Source: Cyanophora paradoxa (lineage: Eukaryota; Glaucocystophyceae; Cyanophorales; Cyanophoraceae). Taken from it: a stretch of DNA of 64,000 nt. The stretch lies in contig QPMI01000185.1 of the NCBI GenBank assembly GCA_004431415.1, forward strand, positions 1-64,000. Direction: 5' to 3'. Each line of letters opens with the position of its first letter. Positions within the stretch are counted from its first letter, which is position 1. The position numbers and the translations under genes are program-made. Of this stretch, positions 44,801-55,832 are shown piece by piece. The notes below the pieces were generated by a model. That model did not search any database. It saw nothing but the letters and a program-made list of their open reading frames with translations, and was not told the origin of the DNA.

Positions 44801-47800
44801 GGCCTTGGGGTGCGCCGAGCCTCGCGGCGCCCCGAACGTGGGCCGGGGATCTGAGCGGGAGGGACAGGATAGGCTGCAGCTGGTATTCGAATCTGAGCCG
44901 TAGGGTCTAATTACAGCCGTAGGGTCCGCCTTAGGATCTTACAGCTGAACGTGGGCCGGGGATCTTAGGATCCTTGTAGTCGCCGAGCCTAACGACATCG
45001 TCAAAATCTCCGCCTCCTAGGCCTGCCACCTAGGCCTAGGCCTCCGTCACCTTGGGAGCGTGCGCTGACTTCCCCTTGCCGGTCCTTGGTCGCAGGAAGA
45101 GACGACGGGCCGCTTCCCCGAGGTGGCGGCGCTGTTCGCCGGGGACGACCCCCCCGCGCTCGCCCCGGGGCCCGGCGGCCGCCCTCCGGGGCCCCTCATC
45201 CTCGACGCCGAGGTGAGGAGGCGCGAGGAGAATCTTAAGCTTAAGCTCTAGGATCCTGGGGCCAGGCGGCGACGGCGGTGGCGATAGAACTTCGGTATTC
45301 GGATCTAAGGATGGGATAGATGGGATCCTCGACGCTGAAGCTTTAAGTGAGAAGCTTAAGACCGCGGAAAGATCTGGATTTGAGGATCCTGGGGCCAGGC
45401 CGCCGAGGCCTAGGGATAGGGATGGAGATAAAGGAGGGAAGGGATGGGAGGAGCTTCTAGCTCTTGCTCTTGAGCACAAGCCCGCCCCCCATCGTAAACT
45501 CTTCAAGCGCATTTCATTTCATCCCGATTCTCAGCTCCTTTGACTATTTGATGCCCTTAAGCTCAAGCTGCCGTAGTTGCTGCTTTAATTCAAGTTCTTC
45601 GGCTCAAATTAAATCAATTCCGACTCGACACCCCTCAGGCGGTGGCGTTCGACGCGGCGGCGGGGCGCCTCCTCCCCTTCCAGTCCCTCGCCGCCCGCCC
45701 CAAGAAGGCCGCCCCGGAGGAGCCCGGAGGGGGCGGAGGAGGGGAAGGAGGGGCAGGTCAGGCGCAGGTGCGCGACCCTGGCAGTTACGCTTCGCCCGGA
45801 TGTGGCGCGCGAGGTTTAGAGTCAGGTCTCTAGTCAGGCGCAGGTGCGCGCGCGGCCTGCAGCTGGCAGCTAGGCAGTTGGCTTCTTTCTTTTCAGCAGT
45901 TCGTAAGCGATCTAAGCTGCGCCAGGCAGTTGGCTTTAGCTTAGGCAGTTGGCTTTAGCTTAGAAGGAAGTTCTTTCTTTTCAGCAGTTCGTAAGTGAGC
46001 AGGTCGCCCTCTAAGTAAGATGCACACGGCCCCCGCTGGGGGCCCGGGTCCCTCCCTGAAAACTGTTAGCAGGCTTACGCTTAGGTCTTTCTTCAAGCAA
46101 GCTAGAGTAATTAAGCAGTTCGCCCTCTTAACTTCTCCCCCGCGCGCGTGCGCAGGTGTGCCTCTTCGCGTTCGACGTGCTGTACGCGGGGGAGGGCCCG
46201 GCGACGGGGCGGCCCCTGCGCGCCCGCCGCGAGGCCCTCCGCGGGATCCTCCGCGACATCCCCGTGCGCCCCTTCGCTTTAGAGAAGAAGGCCTCGAGAG
46301 CTCATATCGTATCTAAAGTCTAGGTCCTAGGGAAGCTTCTGTATCGTATCTAAAGTCTAGGTCCTAGGGAAGCTTCAGTCGTGCGCTTCAGTCGCTCAAT
46401 AGAGTCTAAACTCTACATTGTATCTAAATCCTGTATCCTGTGTCTAAACTCTAGGTCATCTAAATTCATTAATATTGCGCTTATATTATTATATACGACG
46501 TCCCCGTGTGCCCCCCCGGTCCCCGTCCGATGCGCTTGAAATCCAGATCTTACTGAGAGTTGAGATTGCGCCGAGTAATATATATAATCTCTAGATCGTA
46601 TAATATACGTATATATATTTCGTATTCTACGTCTCATTTAATCTCTAGATCTAGGGAATAGGGTCGGTCTAGAGCCGATAATCTATATTTAGGCCCTCCG
46701 CGACGTCCCCGTGCGTCCCTTCGCTTTAGAGAGGAATGCCTCTACTATACGACTAGTCGGCCAAATCACGATCTTGAATGCGCTTGAATTAGTCTTCTAC
46801 GTCTCATCTAAACACTAGAGGCCAAAATCTAACGGCCGCGGGCGCGCAGGGCCGGTGCGGGGTGGCGCGGGGCGTGGAGCTGGGCCCCGGGGCGGACCCC
46901 GCCGACCTCGCCGCCTTCCTCCACGAGGCCCTCCAGGCGTGCACGCTCGTAATTAATCAAGGTTTCTATGAAGGAATTATAATGAGAAATTTACAAACAA
47001 GCTTGTGGATATCTCCTAGAGCGCTGCGCCCTGCCTTGCCACAACTCGCCTCCGGCCCTCCTCCGATCCTCGAGCTCCCCCTCATCCGTCGCCGCAGTCG
47101 GCGTGCGAGGGCCTGATGTGCAAGGCGCTGGACGATGGGGCGGCCTACGGCCCCGCCGAGCGCTCCGACAGCTGGCTCAAGCTCAAGCGCGACTATATCG
47201 AGGGCGCGCTACCCCCCCGCCCCCTCCCCCACCCTCCCTCCCTCCCTCCCTCCCTGCCCCTCCTCTGAGGCTGGCGGGGCGCAGGGCTGGCGGACAGCTT
47301 CGACCTGGTGCCCATCGGCGCCTTCCACGGCACCGGCCGCCGCGCTGGCTGGTACTCCCCCGTGGTCCGCCCCCCCCCCCTCTTCCCCCCCCTCTCCCCC
47401 GCAAAGCCAACTGCTCTCGACATTTGCCTGCTCCAGCTGCTGGCGTGCTACGACCCGGAGTCTGAGAAGTTCCAGGCAATGTGCAAGTGCATGGCGCGCA
47501 TGCGCAGTCCCGCCCCGCCCCGCCCCGCCCCGCCCCGCGCTCCCTCTGATCATGAGACGCGTTGCACCACCGATCCGGTCCCGGCCGCGCAGACGGGCTT
47601 CACCGACGCCTTCTTCGAGCGGTGCGTTCTTCGAGCGGTGCGGGGCCTTAAGCTTAAGAGATTCAGAGATAGATAGATAGTCTTAGGTGCCACGGTGGCT
47701 TATAACACATTCTTCGAGCGTTCTTCGACAAGCGGTGCGGGGCCTTAGGAGATTTAGAGCGGTGGTCCTTCTTCGAGGACGGGCTTCGGTGCGAGGCCTC

Positions 47801-49046
47801 GCGCGCTATGACGTCGACCTAGACTGCGGCGAAAGCGCGCGAGGCCTCGCACCGCTAGACGGGCTTCACGGACGCATTCTTCGAGCGGTGCGGGGCCTTA
47901 AGCTTAAGAGATTCAGAGATAGATAGATAGTCTTAGGTGCCACGGTGGCTTATAACACATTCTTCGAGCGTTCTTCGACAAGCGGTGCGGGGCCTTAGGA
48001 GATTTAGAGCGGTGGCCCTTCTTCGAGGACGGGCTTCAGTGCGAGGCCTCGCGCGCTATGACGTCGACCTAGACTGAGGCGAAAGCGCGCGAGGCCTCGC
48101 ACCGCTAGACGGGCTTCACGGACGCATTCTTCGAGCGGTGCGGGGCCTTAAGAGATTTAAAGATAGATTGTCTTAGGTGGCTTAAGATACTATAAGATCG
48201 AGATCTGGAGATCTTAAGAGATAGTATAGAAGAGACGGTCTCAACTCTACTGCCGCGCCGCGTGCCGCAGTTATAATTAGCTTGCTGTGTCGGGCTCGCC
48301 GGCCCACAGGACGGAGTACTAATCTAAACTCTGCCATCGCTTCTGATTATTTAGGGGCGGGCAGGTGCAAGGCGTTCTACGCGAGTCGGACGCTGCCGGG
48401 GCCGCGCCCCTACTACGAGACCTCCCCGGACCTCGTGCCCGACGTCTGGTTCGACGCCTCCGAGGCGAGCGAGCGTCCCGCGCGATCGAGCCCTCCGATC
48501 CAGAGCGTTATTTTGAAGCTATATAATTAAGCTCCTTAAGCTTGTAGCTTATGTTTTATTCACTCAAACTTCTCGATCCGTCTAGATATTACATTAGAGC
48601 CCTACCTTCGAGCTCCTAGCCATGGGCCTCTTCAATATGATTTCCGTTGGTTCTGATCGCAGTCCCGTGTGCCTCCGGCGCCGGGCCGGGGACCGCAGGT
48701 GTGGGAAGTGCGGGGGGCGGACCTGACGGTCTCCCCCGTGCACGTGGCGGCGCGGGGCCTGGCCGAGCCCGGCCGGGGCCTCTCCCTCCGCTTCCCCCGC
48801 TTCCTCCGCCTCCGAGAGGACAGGGCCGTCGAGGAGGCCACCTCCGCCCGCCAGGCGCGCGCAGCCAGGCCTTCTAGATTCGAATTCGATCTAGATTCGA
48901 TCCGGGATTTGATCCGAGATTTGATCCGGGATTTGATCCGCGCGCAGGTTGCCGAGCTGTACAGGCGGCAGGGGGCGGTGGCCAACGAGGCGGCGCGGCG
49001 CCGGCGGCACCGCGAGGGCGGCGACGACGACGAGGAGGAGCTCTAG
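41836..49046 (+). CDS. LIG1: DNA ligase I (ATP-dependent replicative ligase)
   Basis: Seals Okazaki fragments in the nucleus. A first exon (41836-41974) joins in phase to one at about 42127-42842, which holds the PCNA-binding box QRSIASFF and a long disordered Ala/Ser/Pro region. The DNA-binding domain follows ([50 protein letters not shown]). The adenylation domain has the catalytic Lys of [10 protein letters not shown] (Lys ends one exon, Tyr starts the next at 44232), [28 protein letters not shown] and CEGLMCKAL. The OB-fold region has [46 protein letters not shown] and VAELYRRQ. At least 14 exons are needed, several with GC donors. Introns hold duplicated exon edges. One frame change near 43780 is unexplained (short intron or indel). 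Confidence 0.95.
44280..45020 (+). repeat. LIG1: duplicated exon-edge fragments in a LIG1 intron
   Basis: The end of the exon coding IFSRHL plus its donor (ATCTTCTCCCGCCACCTCGT) recurs at about 44380 and 44643 in the intron that follows. GGGCCGGG(G/A)ATCT and AACGTGGGCCGGG blocks recur at 44325, 44403, 44695, 44833 and 44950. They look like serial tandem duplications followed by decay. Confidence 0.85.
46250..46740 (+). repeat. LIG1: duplicated exon-edge fragments in a second LIG1 intron
   Basis: The exon end CGACATCCCCGTGCGCCCC and following CTTCGCTTTAGAGA recur at about 46496 and 46700-46735. A unit around CGTATCTAAAGTCTAGGTCC is tandemly doubled at 46307-46375. The pattern is the same as in the earlier intron. 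Confidence 0.8.
47590..48165 (+). repeat. LIG1: 250-bp tandem repeat carrying copies of a 29-nt LIG1 micro-exon
   Basis: Units of exactly 250 bp (47627-47876, 47877-48126, partial to about 48165) each include a copy of the micro-exon coding [10 protein letters not shown]. The copies are at about 47592-47620, 47859-47887 and 48109-48137. All are preceded by AG (GCGCAG or CCGCTAG) and followed by a GTGCG donor. Differences between the first and later copies are synonymous. Confidence 0.92.
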
Positions 49047-50273
49047 CAACAGAGTCCAGATATCGATGTGTACTGTAGAGTCAGTGTAGACGCACGAAAG
49101 TCCGCCGGCACTTGCTCCGAAAATCCTGGCGAGAAGTATTTCGCCACGTTTCGCCCAAACCCTTCATATATATACATTTTCGGCCTTGGGGAAAGGAGAG
49201 GCCCTTTGGCGAACGTTTGGCGAACATTTGGCCGATCACAACATCAATGATTGAATCACCAAAAAACTCTGTTCGTGTGAATCGCGATCGACGACCGATC
49301 AACGTCAACGTGAAGACGGCCGATTGGGCCCCGCATCGATATCTGTACCCTTGCGGCACAATTTTGTACCCTCTCACTTGAGTGTGTACCCTTGCCTAGT
49401 GGACCCCCTGTTTCTCCTCCCCCCTCCCCCGGCCCGTAGCCGCGCGCGGTTACGGGCGCCGACCCCCGTTTAAAAACAAAGAGCTGCCACCCTCACGCCT
49501 TGAAGCCCCAAGACCCAAGGCCACTCCTGCTCCGCAGGGACTCGCTTTTATACATAGGTACCCATTTTCGACCCTAGGGAGCACGATGGCGGAGCTACTT
49601 TTCAAATTTGACACCTCTAACAAGCACTAACAAGCACCTCTTACGGCATCCCGGTGATCCACAGACTGCCGTAAAACAGAATATTAAGGTCTGCACTTTA
49701 TTATGTCGTTCCCAAAGTATGTCGCCGAAAACTTGACATGACGACATAATTTGGGGACGACATAGTAGGGCGTGTTTAGTGCTACACCCCCAATTCACCG
49801 CCTCATACAAGCCTGAAAATTTCGTGCCGACAATTGTTTTTTATTTGGGGATTTCATATTTCGCATAGAGAAGGGTCGGTTTTTATAACGACATAAATTT
49901 GACCCTCATATCATTGTCTGTTCGGTCCGGCTCGATTAAACTAGGGGGAGCGATTGGCGAGAGACCGAAGCACTAAACACGAGCTAGTACGTCTCTAAAT
50001 GCATATTTGATGCTCAGTCTCTCGCGGACGCGGTATAGCTATAGCTATAGCCGGATCCGGATCCCGGAATTCGCTCCGGCCGGATCCGGGACATGCGCAG
50101 CTAGCTCCGCATTGCATTTTTTATAATTAAGGGGTTTTGCTCAATCGCTTTTTTCTTGCTTGTTTTCTTTTCGTATAGTAAACTTGAAAGTACCCCCTTT
50201 GCGAGCGCAAAAGCGTATATATGATTGGTACGAGTCCGTTCGAGTCGGTAGCAGTTGCAATTGCAGTCTGCAG
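49047..50273. other. intergenic region after LIG1
   Basis: No gene is supported. A 31-bp stretch starting AAGGCCACTCCTGCTCC (49517-49547) is repeated exactly at 53623-53653. The sequence around 49680-49930 is AT-richer with GACATAAT words. Confidence 0.45.
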
Positions 50274-50514
50274 CACAGCTCGTTTTTTTCACTGATCGAC
50301 CCGACACGGCCGAATATCCGGTTTCGTAAAATTCCCCTCGGGTATAAGGAATTCCCCGGCGCAAGCTAGTGCAATCTACCCGCTAGCTTGCCGGCTACAA
50401 CCTGACGTAGGCGCACTAGCCGGCTCGTAGCGGGTGAAAAGTTATCGCGATCGCCGGCTACCCTTGCCCGTATCCAGGCCGTGTTGGGTCGATCGGTAAC
50501 AAAAACGAGCTGTG
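50274..50514. mobile_element. CACTA-like MITE, copy A
   Basis: The element begins CACAGCTCGTTTTT and ends in the reverse complement, CGAGCTGTG. The inverted match continues imperfectly for roughly 40 bp (CGACCCGACACGGCC against GGCCGTGTTGGGTCG). A CAG on each side may be a 3-bp target duplication. CACAG termini with 3-bp duplications fit the CACTA (En/Spm) superfamily. No coding capacity. Confidence 0.75.
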
Positions 50515-50542
50515 CAGGCTGCAGCTAGCTGCAGGCTGCACT

Positions 50543-50771
50543 CACAGCTCGTTTTTTATACCGGTCGACCCGACACGGCCAAATATCCGGTTTCGTTAAA
50601 TTCCCCGGCTTTAGCTAGTGCAATCTACCCGGTAGCATGCCGGCTACAAGCTGTTGCGAGGAGACTAGCCGTTCTGCGGCGGGTGAAAACTTAGAAAGTT
50701 ATCGCGATCGCCGGCTACCCTTGCCCATACAACGGGCATGTCGAGTCGATTAGGAAAAAAAACGAGCTGTG
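50543..50771. mobile_element. CACTA-like MITE, copy B
   Basis: A second element of the same family in the same orientation, with CACAGCTCGTTTTTTA at the start and AAACGAGCTGTG at the end, flanked by ACT on both sides. Interior blocks (AAATATCCGGTTTCGT, TAGTGCAATCTACCCG, ATCGCGATCGCCGGCTACCC) are shared with copy A. Confidence 0.78.
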
Positions 50772-51007
50772 ACTGCGGCATGCAGCTACAGCCTACCGGT
50801 ACCGGAGCCTACCGGCGACCACGGCCAATAGGCTGGCGGTATATATACCGGCCGGCGCCGGCCGGCGCCTCCGGGCCGGAACCGCTCCCGCGGCGCGGCA
50901 GTGCGCCGGGCCGGACTCCGGGAGTGGCGCTGACTCAGTGCTGAGCTGCCAGGCTGCCCGGCCGCAGTGCGGCGCTGCCGCAGTGCGCTGCCTGCACATG
51001 CGCATAC
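50772..51007. other. GC-rich palindromic spacer
   Basis: Contains CCGGCGCCGGCCGGCGCC-type palindromes and CTGCCGCAGTGCG words; no gene. Confidence 0.35.
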
Positions 51008-51230
51008 TACTGTAGGACGGCTTTTTTAGCCGTACGTCGTTTTATTTTGCCGTAAATTGCCGAGAGACCGAATTCGGCAATTTTAAGGGACGGCAATGTT
51101 GCTGGGGGTAGGGAGGTTCCAAGGTCCCCATAGAGCGAATGTCTGGATTCGGCAATTGATCACCACGGCAATTCCGGTTTGGGCGAATTCGGCAATTTTT
51201 CACCACGGCAATTTAAGCCGTCCTACAGTA
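51008..51230. mobile_element. MITE with 16-bp perfect terminal repeats including TA
   Basis: The ends TACTGTAGGACGGCTT and AAGCCGTCCTACAGTA are perfect inverted repeats. If the outer TA is the target duplication, the structure fits a Tc1/mariner-type non-autonomous element. The interior repeats GAATTCGGCAATT three times. No coding capacity. Confidence 0.82.
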
Positions 51231-51835
51231 CCGTACTGAAGTATATATCATATAGTATGATATGCATTAGTGCACTGAGTGCACTGCCGCAGTGCGGCAT
51301 ATCATACTGTACTACGGTAGTGCATATAGTATGCTCCCGGCGCTGCAACACCTCCGATCCCGCACGTGCGCGCTCGCGCCGGCGCCGGGCGCCCGCTGGG
51401 CCGGCGCCCGGATCGAGGCTGGCCAGAGCGCCTATAGCTAGCCTAGCTAGCGCTATAGTAGACTAGTAGTAGTAGCGCCGGCGCCGCGCACGCGGACGTC
51501 GACGCATACTCGAGCTCGTCTAGAACTTCCGACGGTTTTAGCTTCGAAAGGTACTGCGCGGTGCGCATGCGGTAGACCGGACGGATCAAACTCCCAGCCT
51601 GCAGCTGGGCAGGCTGTCAAAGACTCGAGCTCTGCGAAACTGGTGCGCCGCGCCGGATCCCGGAGCGCCCATGGCCTGCAGGGCGCGCGCACGCGCCGTG
51701 ACCCGAGCGCGCGCCCTGCCGCATTGCAGACGCGCTCCTTACAGCCACGTTTGATTTGCGCAGGAATTCGAAAATTTCGACCCTCGTTCTCTTGCGCGCG
51801 GCCGTTCGCGCGAAGACGGTTGCTGTGATATATTA
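51231..51835. other. intergenic region before the SIM-containing gene
   Basis: CTAG and GCGC palindromes and TAGTAG repeats; no gene. The last 100 bp should include the promoter of the gene starting at 51836. Confidence 0.35.
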
Positions 51836-53370
51836 ATGGATCTCGGGAGGATCAAGAAGCTGCCCCTGGGCCTCGCTCCCGCCCGGAAAGCGCCCGCGGC
51901 CGCTGGCTCCGGGCCCGGTACCGGTGCCGCGGCTGCGGCCGAGACCGCAGCTGCAGCCGCGCCCATGGCCATATGCATGACCGCCTTGCCGCGGATCAAT
52001 TGCAATGTCAATTGCAAGGGCGCGGAGGCGGGGCGCGGGCACCGAGCTCGAGCACGCCGGTCGCTGGGGGAGGAGTCGCCGGAGCCGGAGCCGGCGCCGT
52101 GCGTGATTATAATTAGCGACTCCGATTCGGAGCTCCCCGAGGTGCGCCCCCGCACCGTCCCGCCCGCGCGTGCGCGGCCCTGCCGCAAGGAGGCCTCACC
52201 GGCGGCCCCGGGGCGCAGCTGCTCTCCCCGAAGAGCGCGGGGTCGATGGCGAGCGCCGCCTCGTCGGCGGCGAGCTCCCGCGCGAGCTCCCGCTCCAACT
52301 CTCTCGCCCTCGATCGCGAGCCCGGCGGCGCCGCACCCCCGCCCCGCCCCCCCCTCGAGGCCCCCGAGCTCGACCCCCCGGCCATCCGCGCCCGCCTCGT
52401 CCTCAACATCTGGGAGGCCTCCGCCCGCGGCCCCGGCGACCGCCCGGCCTTGGGGGCGGGGGCCGGGGCGGTGCGGGGGCGGGCGGGCGGTGGCGGCGGC
52501 GCTGGGGCGCGCTCGATGGACTTCCCGCGCTACCTCGCCTTCCACAGCGGCCTCCACCGCGCCATCTCCAGCCCCGCCGTCCCCCCGACCCCCACCACTC
52601 CGCCTCCCTCGCCTGCGCCAACTGTGCGAGGGCCCCACCCCCGGCCCTCGATCTCCCCGATCCCCGCTGACGGGGGCGGGGCCGCGGTGCAGGGGCGGTG
52701 GACTCGCGGGGTCGGGGGGCGATGACGCGGGAGGCGTTCGAGGGGAGCCTGGAGGCGCTGGCGGCCGGCTGGGCCGCCGCCGCCGCCCGCGAGCCGACGG
52801 CGGTGCCGCTGCGCCTCCTGGCGGCCGGGCCGGCCTGCCCGACGACCTCCCCACCCTCTTCCTCTTCGGCCTCAGCGCCGCCCTCACCACCGCGGGGACC
52901 CCTGGCCCGCCGCCGCCCCCCGCCCCCCTCGCCCGACCGCGAGGCGCCCCGCATGCGCGCTCTGCCCGAGGTCGTCCCGGCTGCTGCGGCGCCCGCGGCC
53001 TCCTGCGCCTGCTCGCCACGCAGCAGCTGCCCGGCCCCGCGCGGCGGCGGCCGCCGCGCCGCCTCGAGCCCGTGCCCGAGGCCCCGAGCCCGATCGCGAG
53101 GCGCCGGCGGCGGGGGCGGGGCTCGCGGGGCTCCTCGCGGGCGACGGCGACCCCCGCGGCCTGCGCCGCTTCGCCCTCCACAACCGCCTCCGCGCCCTCC
53201 TCCCCGCCCCCGCGCCGGCCTTCGCCGCGGCCCCGCGGCGGGGGCGCGGGGAGGGTGACATCGGCCTCCCCCACACCTCGCCCGCCGCCTCGATCGCGAG
53301 CTCCTCCGGGCCCTCGCGTCGACCTCCCCACGGGCGCTGCCCCCCGCGCTCCGCACCCCCTACCCTCTAG
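51836..53370 (+). CDS. Ala/Pro-rich, probably nuclear protein with a SUMO-interacting motif
   Basis: The first exon runs from ATG 51836 to about 52140 and ends with PCVIIISDSDSELPE, a textbook SUMO-interacting motif (four hydrophobic residues followed by Ser/Asp). A short GT-AG intron leads in phase to an exon coding LLSPKSAGSMASAASS, then RARLVLNIWEASARG, and a short conserved-looking stretch, MDFPRYLAFHSGLHRAI. Further parts (EAFEGSLEALAAGW and LPTLFLFGLSAAL) need more splicing or carry a frame error. No domain is recognised. Binding to SUMO-modified nuclear proteins is an inference from the motif alone. The true end is uncertain (53258-53370). Confidence 0.5.
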
Positions 53371-54049
53371 ATACCGATCCTACGTATACCCCCCGCCGAC
53401 CCCGGCCCCGTGCCGCACTTCTCTTTTTATTCCCTCGGGCTCCGGATCCGGCGGTCCCCCTCCCCCCGCAAAGGAGAGGTCCGGCCGCGGCCGCTGATAT
53501 CGATCATGATCTGATCGATATCGTTTTGCTTTTTGGCCCCTCATTTCGCTCTCTCTAGAAAGGAATATTTCTGCGGACATATCAGAATTCAAATAGTGCA
53601 CGTGACGTTCACTCATCATGGCAAGGCCACTCCTGCTCCGCAGGGACTCGCTTGTAATTTCCCAAGCGTCTTGCAATTGGTTTCTCAAGCCCACGATCGC
53701 GACTTTGCCGTAGAGAGATCAGCCGTTGGTACCCCTCTCTCCAAACAAATTAAACTTGAAAGGCTCAATTCGGATTTCGGATTCGCAAGGCTTCATGAAC
53801 TTTGGAAGGAGAAGAGCTAGAACTTCTTGGCAAGTTCTTGAACGTGACGTTCACTCATCATGGCAAGGCCACTCCTCGGGCAAAGCCACTTCAAGTTCTA
53901 GCTCCACTGATTTTCTGCGTCAAGTATTTTCCTGCCCTACGGAAGTACTAGCTGGTAGTAGCCTGGTACTAGTCACTGAGTCTGGTAGTAGTCTCAGTAC
54001 TACCAGTAGCTATAGAAGTACTGTACTACGGTAGTACGGTACTGGAACA
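53371..54049. repeat. intergenic region with a duplicated 34-bp block
   Basis: CGTGACGTTCACTCATCATG plus GCAAGGCCACTCCT occurs at 53601-53634 and again at 53843-53876. The first is followed by the 31-bp word shared with 49517-49547. TAGTACTAGT-type repeats fill 53930-54040. A possible 5' exon of the next gene lies near its end. Confidence 0.6.
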
Positions 54050-55832
54050 CGCCCGCGACGCTCAAGGGCAAAACGCCCGGCACTGGTGGGCGGAGGTACC
54101 TACTTGAAGAGGCCGTCACCGGCACCGGAAAGGTTCGAAACAAATAAGTTCATGTATTAAGATGGTCGATTTAGGTTGCATTCGTTGCAGATCGCAGTGG
54201 TGATCAACGCGAATGCGGCGAAGAACGCGGAGGCGGCAAAGGCCGTCGTGGCGGTGACCGCCGCCGACTCGAACTACCTCGACGTCTCGCAGGAGGTCAC
54301 CTTCCCCATCGGGGCCGCCCCCACGGTGAGCTCGAGCTCGAGCACGGTCGACGTCAGACTTGCTTAAGCTTGCTTTTCGCCGACGTTTTCTTTCGCAGCC
54401 GAGCCCAAGCCCTACCCCATCTCCGAGCCCGACGCCCAGCCCAAGCCCGACGCCCAGCCCAAGCCCGACGCCCAGCCCGAGCCCAACACCCAGCGCTACG
54501 CCGAGTCCCAGCCCGAGCCCCACCGCGACGCCGAGCCCGACCCCAACTGCTGCGCCGGCGCCGCTGCCGGAAGGGGCGAAGAAGAGCGGGGTGACCGTCG
54601 TAGAGACTACGTTGTCCGTGAGCATGCCGACTCGCCAAGACTGCGAGACGGCCGCCGCAGCGCCCGGCAAGGTACATGTCCACAAAGTCAAGGAACTTCA
54701 GTTGGGTGTTTTGTTACTTATTCCGCGGGACAGATTCAAAGCGACGTCGTCAACAGTCTGCGCAAGGCTGATTCATCTGCGAGCTTTGACGACAACCAGT
54801 TCAAGGTACGAAAGGATCCGTCATTGTTTGCAGTTTAATCAACGGTATATCAAGAGAATCCAAATTAGAGAAAACAGATTAATTATCGCATTCATATCAT
54901 GGCCATCAGCTGGGCCATCAGCTGTTGTACTTCCGCCTAAAAGCGCCTCCGGATCCGCAGGTCTCTGGCGCCAAATGCGCTTCAGTAGAAACTCGCCACT
55001 CGCGGAAGCTGCATGCAGTCTCGATGGACGTTTTCATCGTCATTTTCGACAGCCTGCGGTCCACCGCCGGTGGGGTCTCAGCCCGGGATCTCTACAGCAG
55101 CCTGCAGAAGGCCGCAACCGCCTCCGGGTCGACGTTCTCCGTGGCCGGCGGGACCGCCACGGGGGTGTCAAGCCCCGTCGTCAAGGAGAACCAGGCCATC
55201 GTCATGACGAGCACGGTCCGCGGCCTCTCATTCTTCTCCACCCGAGCTCAACGGGTCGGTGATCCCCGCGCGCTCGCCGCAGGGTCCGATCATCGAGCCC
55301 ACCCCGGGTCCGGGCGTCACGTCCGGGTCCTCCACGAACGTCGGCGCCATCGTGGGAGGTGGTGCGCATTTAATTCAAATTATATAATTAGAACATGAAT
55401 TGGCATTGATCATGATGCAAATACCCCCTGTGCGCCACGCCAGTCCTCGGAGGAGTAGTGGGCCTCGTCATCGTCGTCCTGCTCATCGTCTGCATCGTCA
55501 AGCGGCGCCGGAGCGGCGCCGCGCGGAAGAGCAAGAAGCGGGACGACATCGAGGCTGCGAAGCAGCCCCCGGCGCCCGCCCCCGTCATAGCCCCGGCCCC
55601 GGCTCCAGTTTCGGCGCCGCATGCCGGAAGCGTTTATTCCCAGCCGGGCCCCAGATATGGCGATGCCGGCGCCCACTACCAAACCGGCGCAGGCAACGCC
55701 GCTCCGGCGCCCATCAACAATCAGCCCATGAACATTCATTCAAACTCGCAGCCGGAGCCCAGATACCGACACGGCGCCGGTGCAGGCGGCGGCACGGAAC
55801 TCAATTCTGTAGACGTTAATGTGCCCAACTAG
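54050..55832 (+). CDS. single-pass membrane protein with a (Pro-Ser/Thr-Pro) stalk
   Basis: Exons join in phase by GT-AG introns: about 54050-54130, 54192-54330, 54402-54671, 54731-54805, 54961-55187 or longer, 55285-55362 and 55443-55832. The extracellular part has a Pro-Ser-Pro-Thr repeat region (54402-54540), often glycosylated in algal wall and surface proteins. It is followed by a domain with [16 protein letters not shown] and [13 protein letters not shown], which may be a duplicated beta-alpha module (SEA-like by eye, unproven). A TM helix ([14 protein letters not shown]) is followed by a basic KRRRSG stop-transfer sequence and a Pro/Ala/Asn-rich cytoplasmic tail ending at 55832. The 5' end and signal peptide were not found, so the gene may begin further upstream. 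Confidence 0.65.

Noticed and set aside
51739-53331. Open frame of 530 codons on the - strand opposite the SIM-containing gene.
   Set aside because: Arg/Gly/Ala-rich antisense shadow with no domain.
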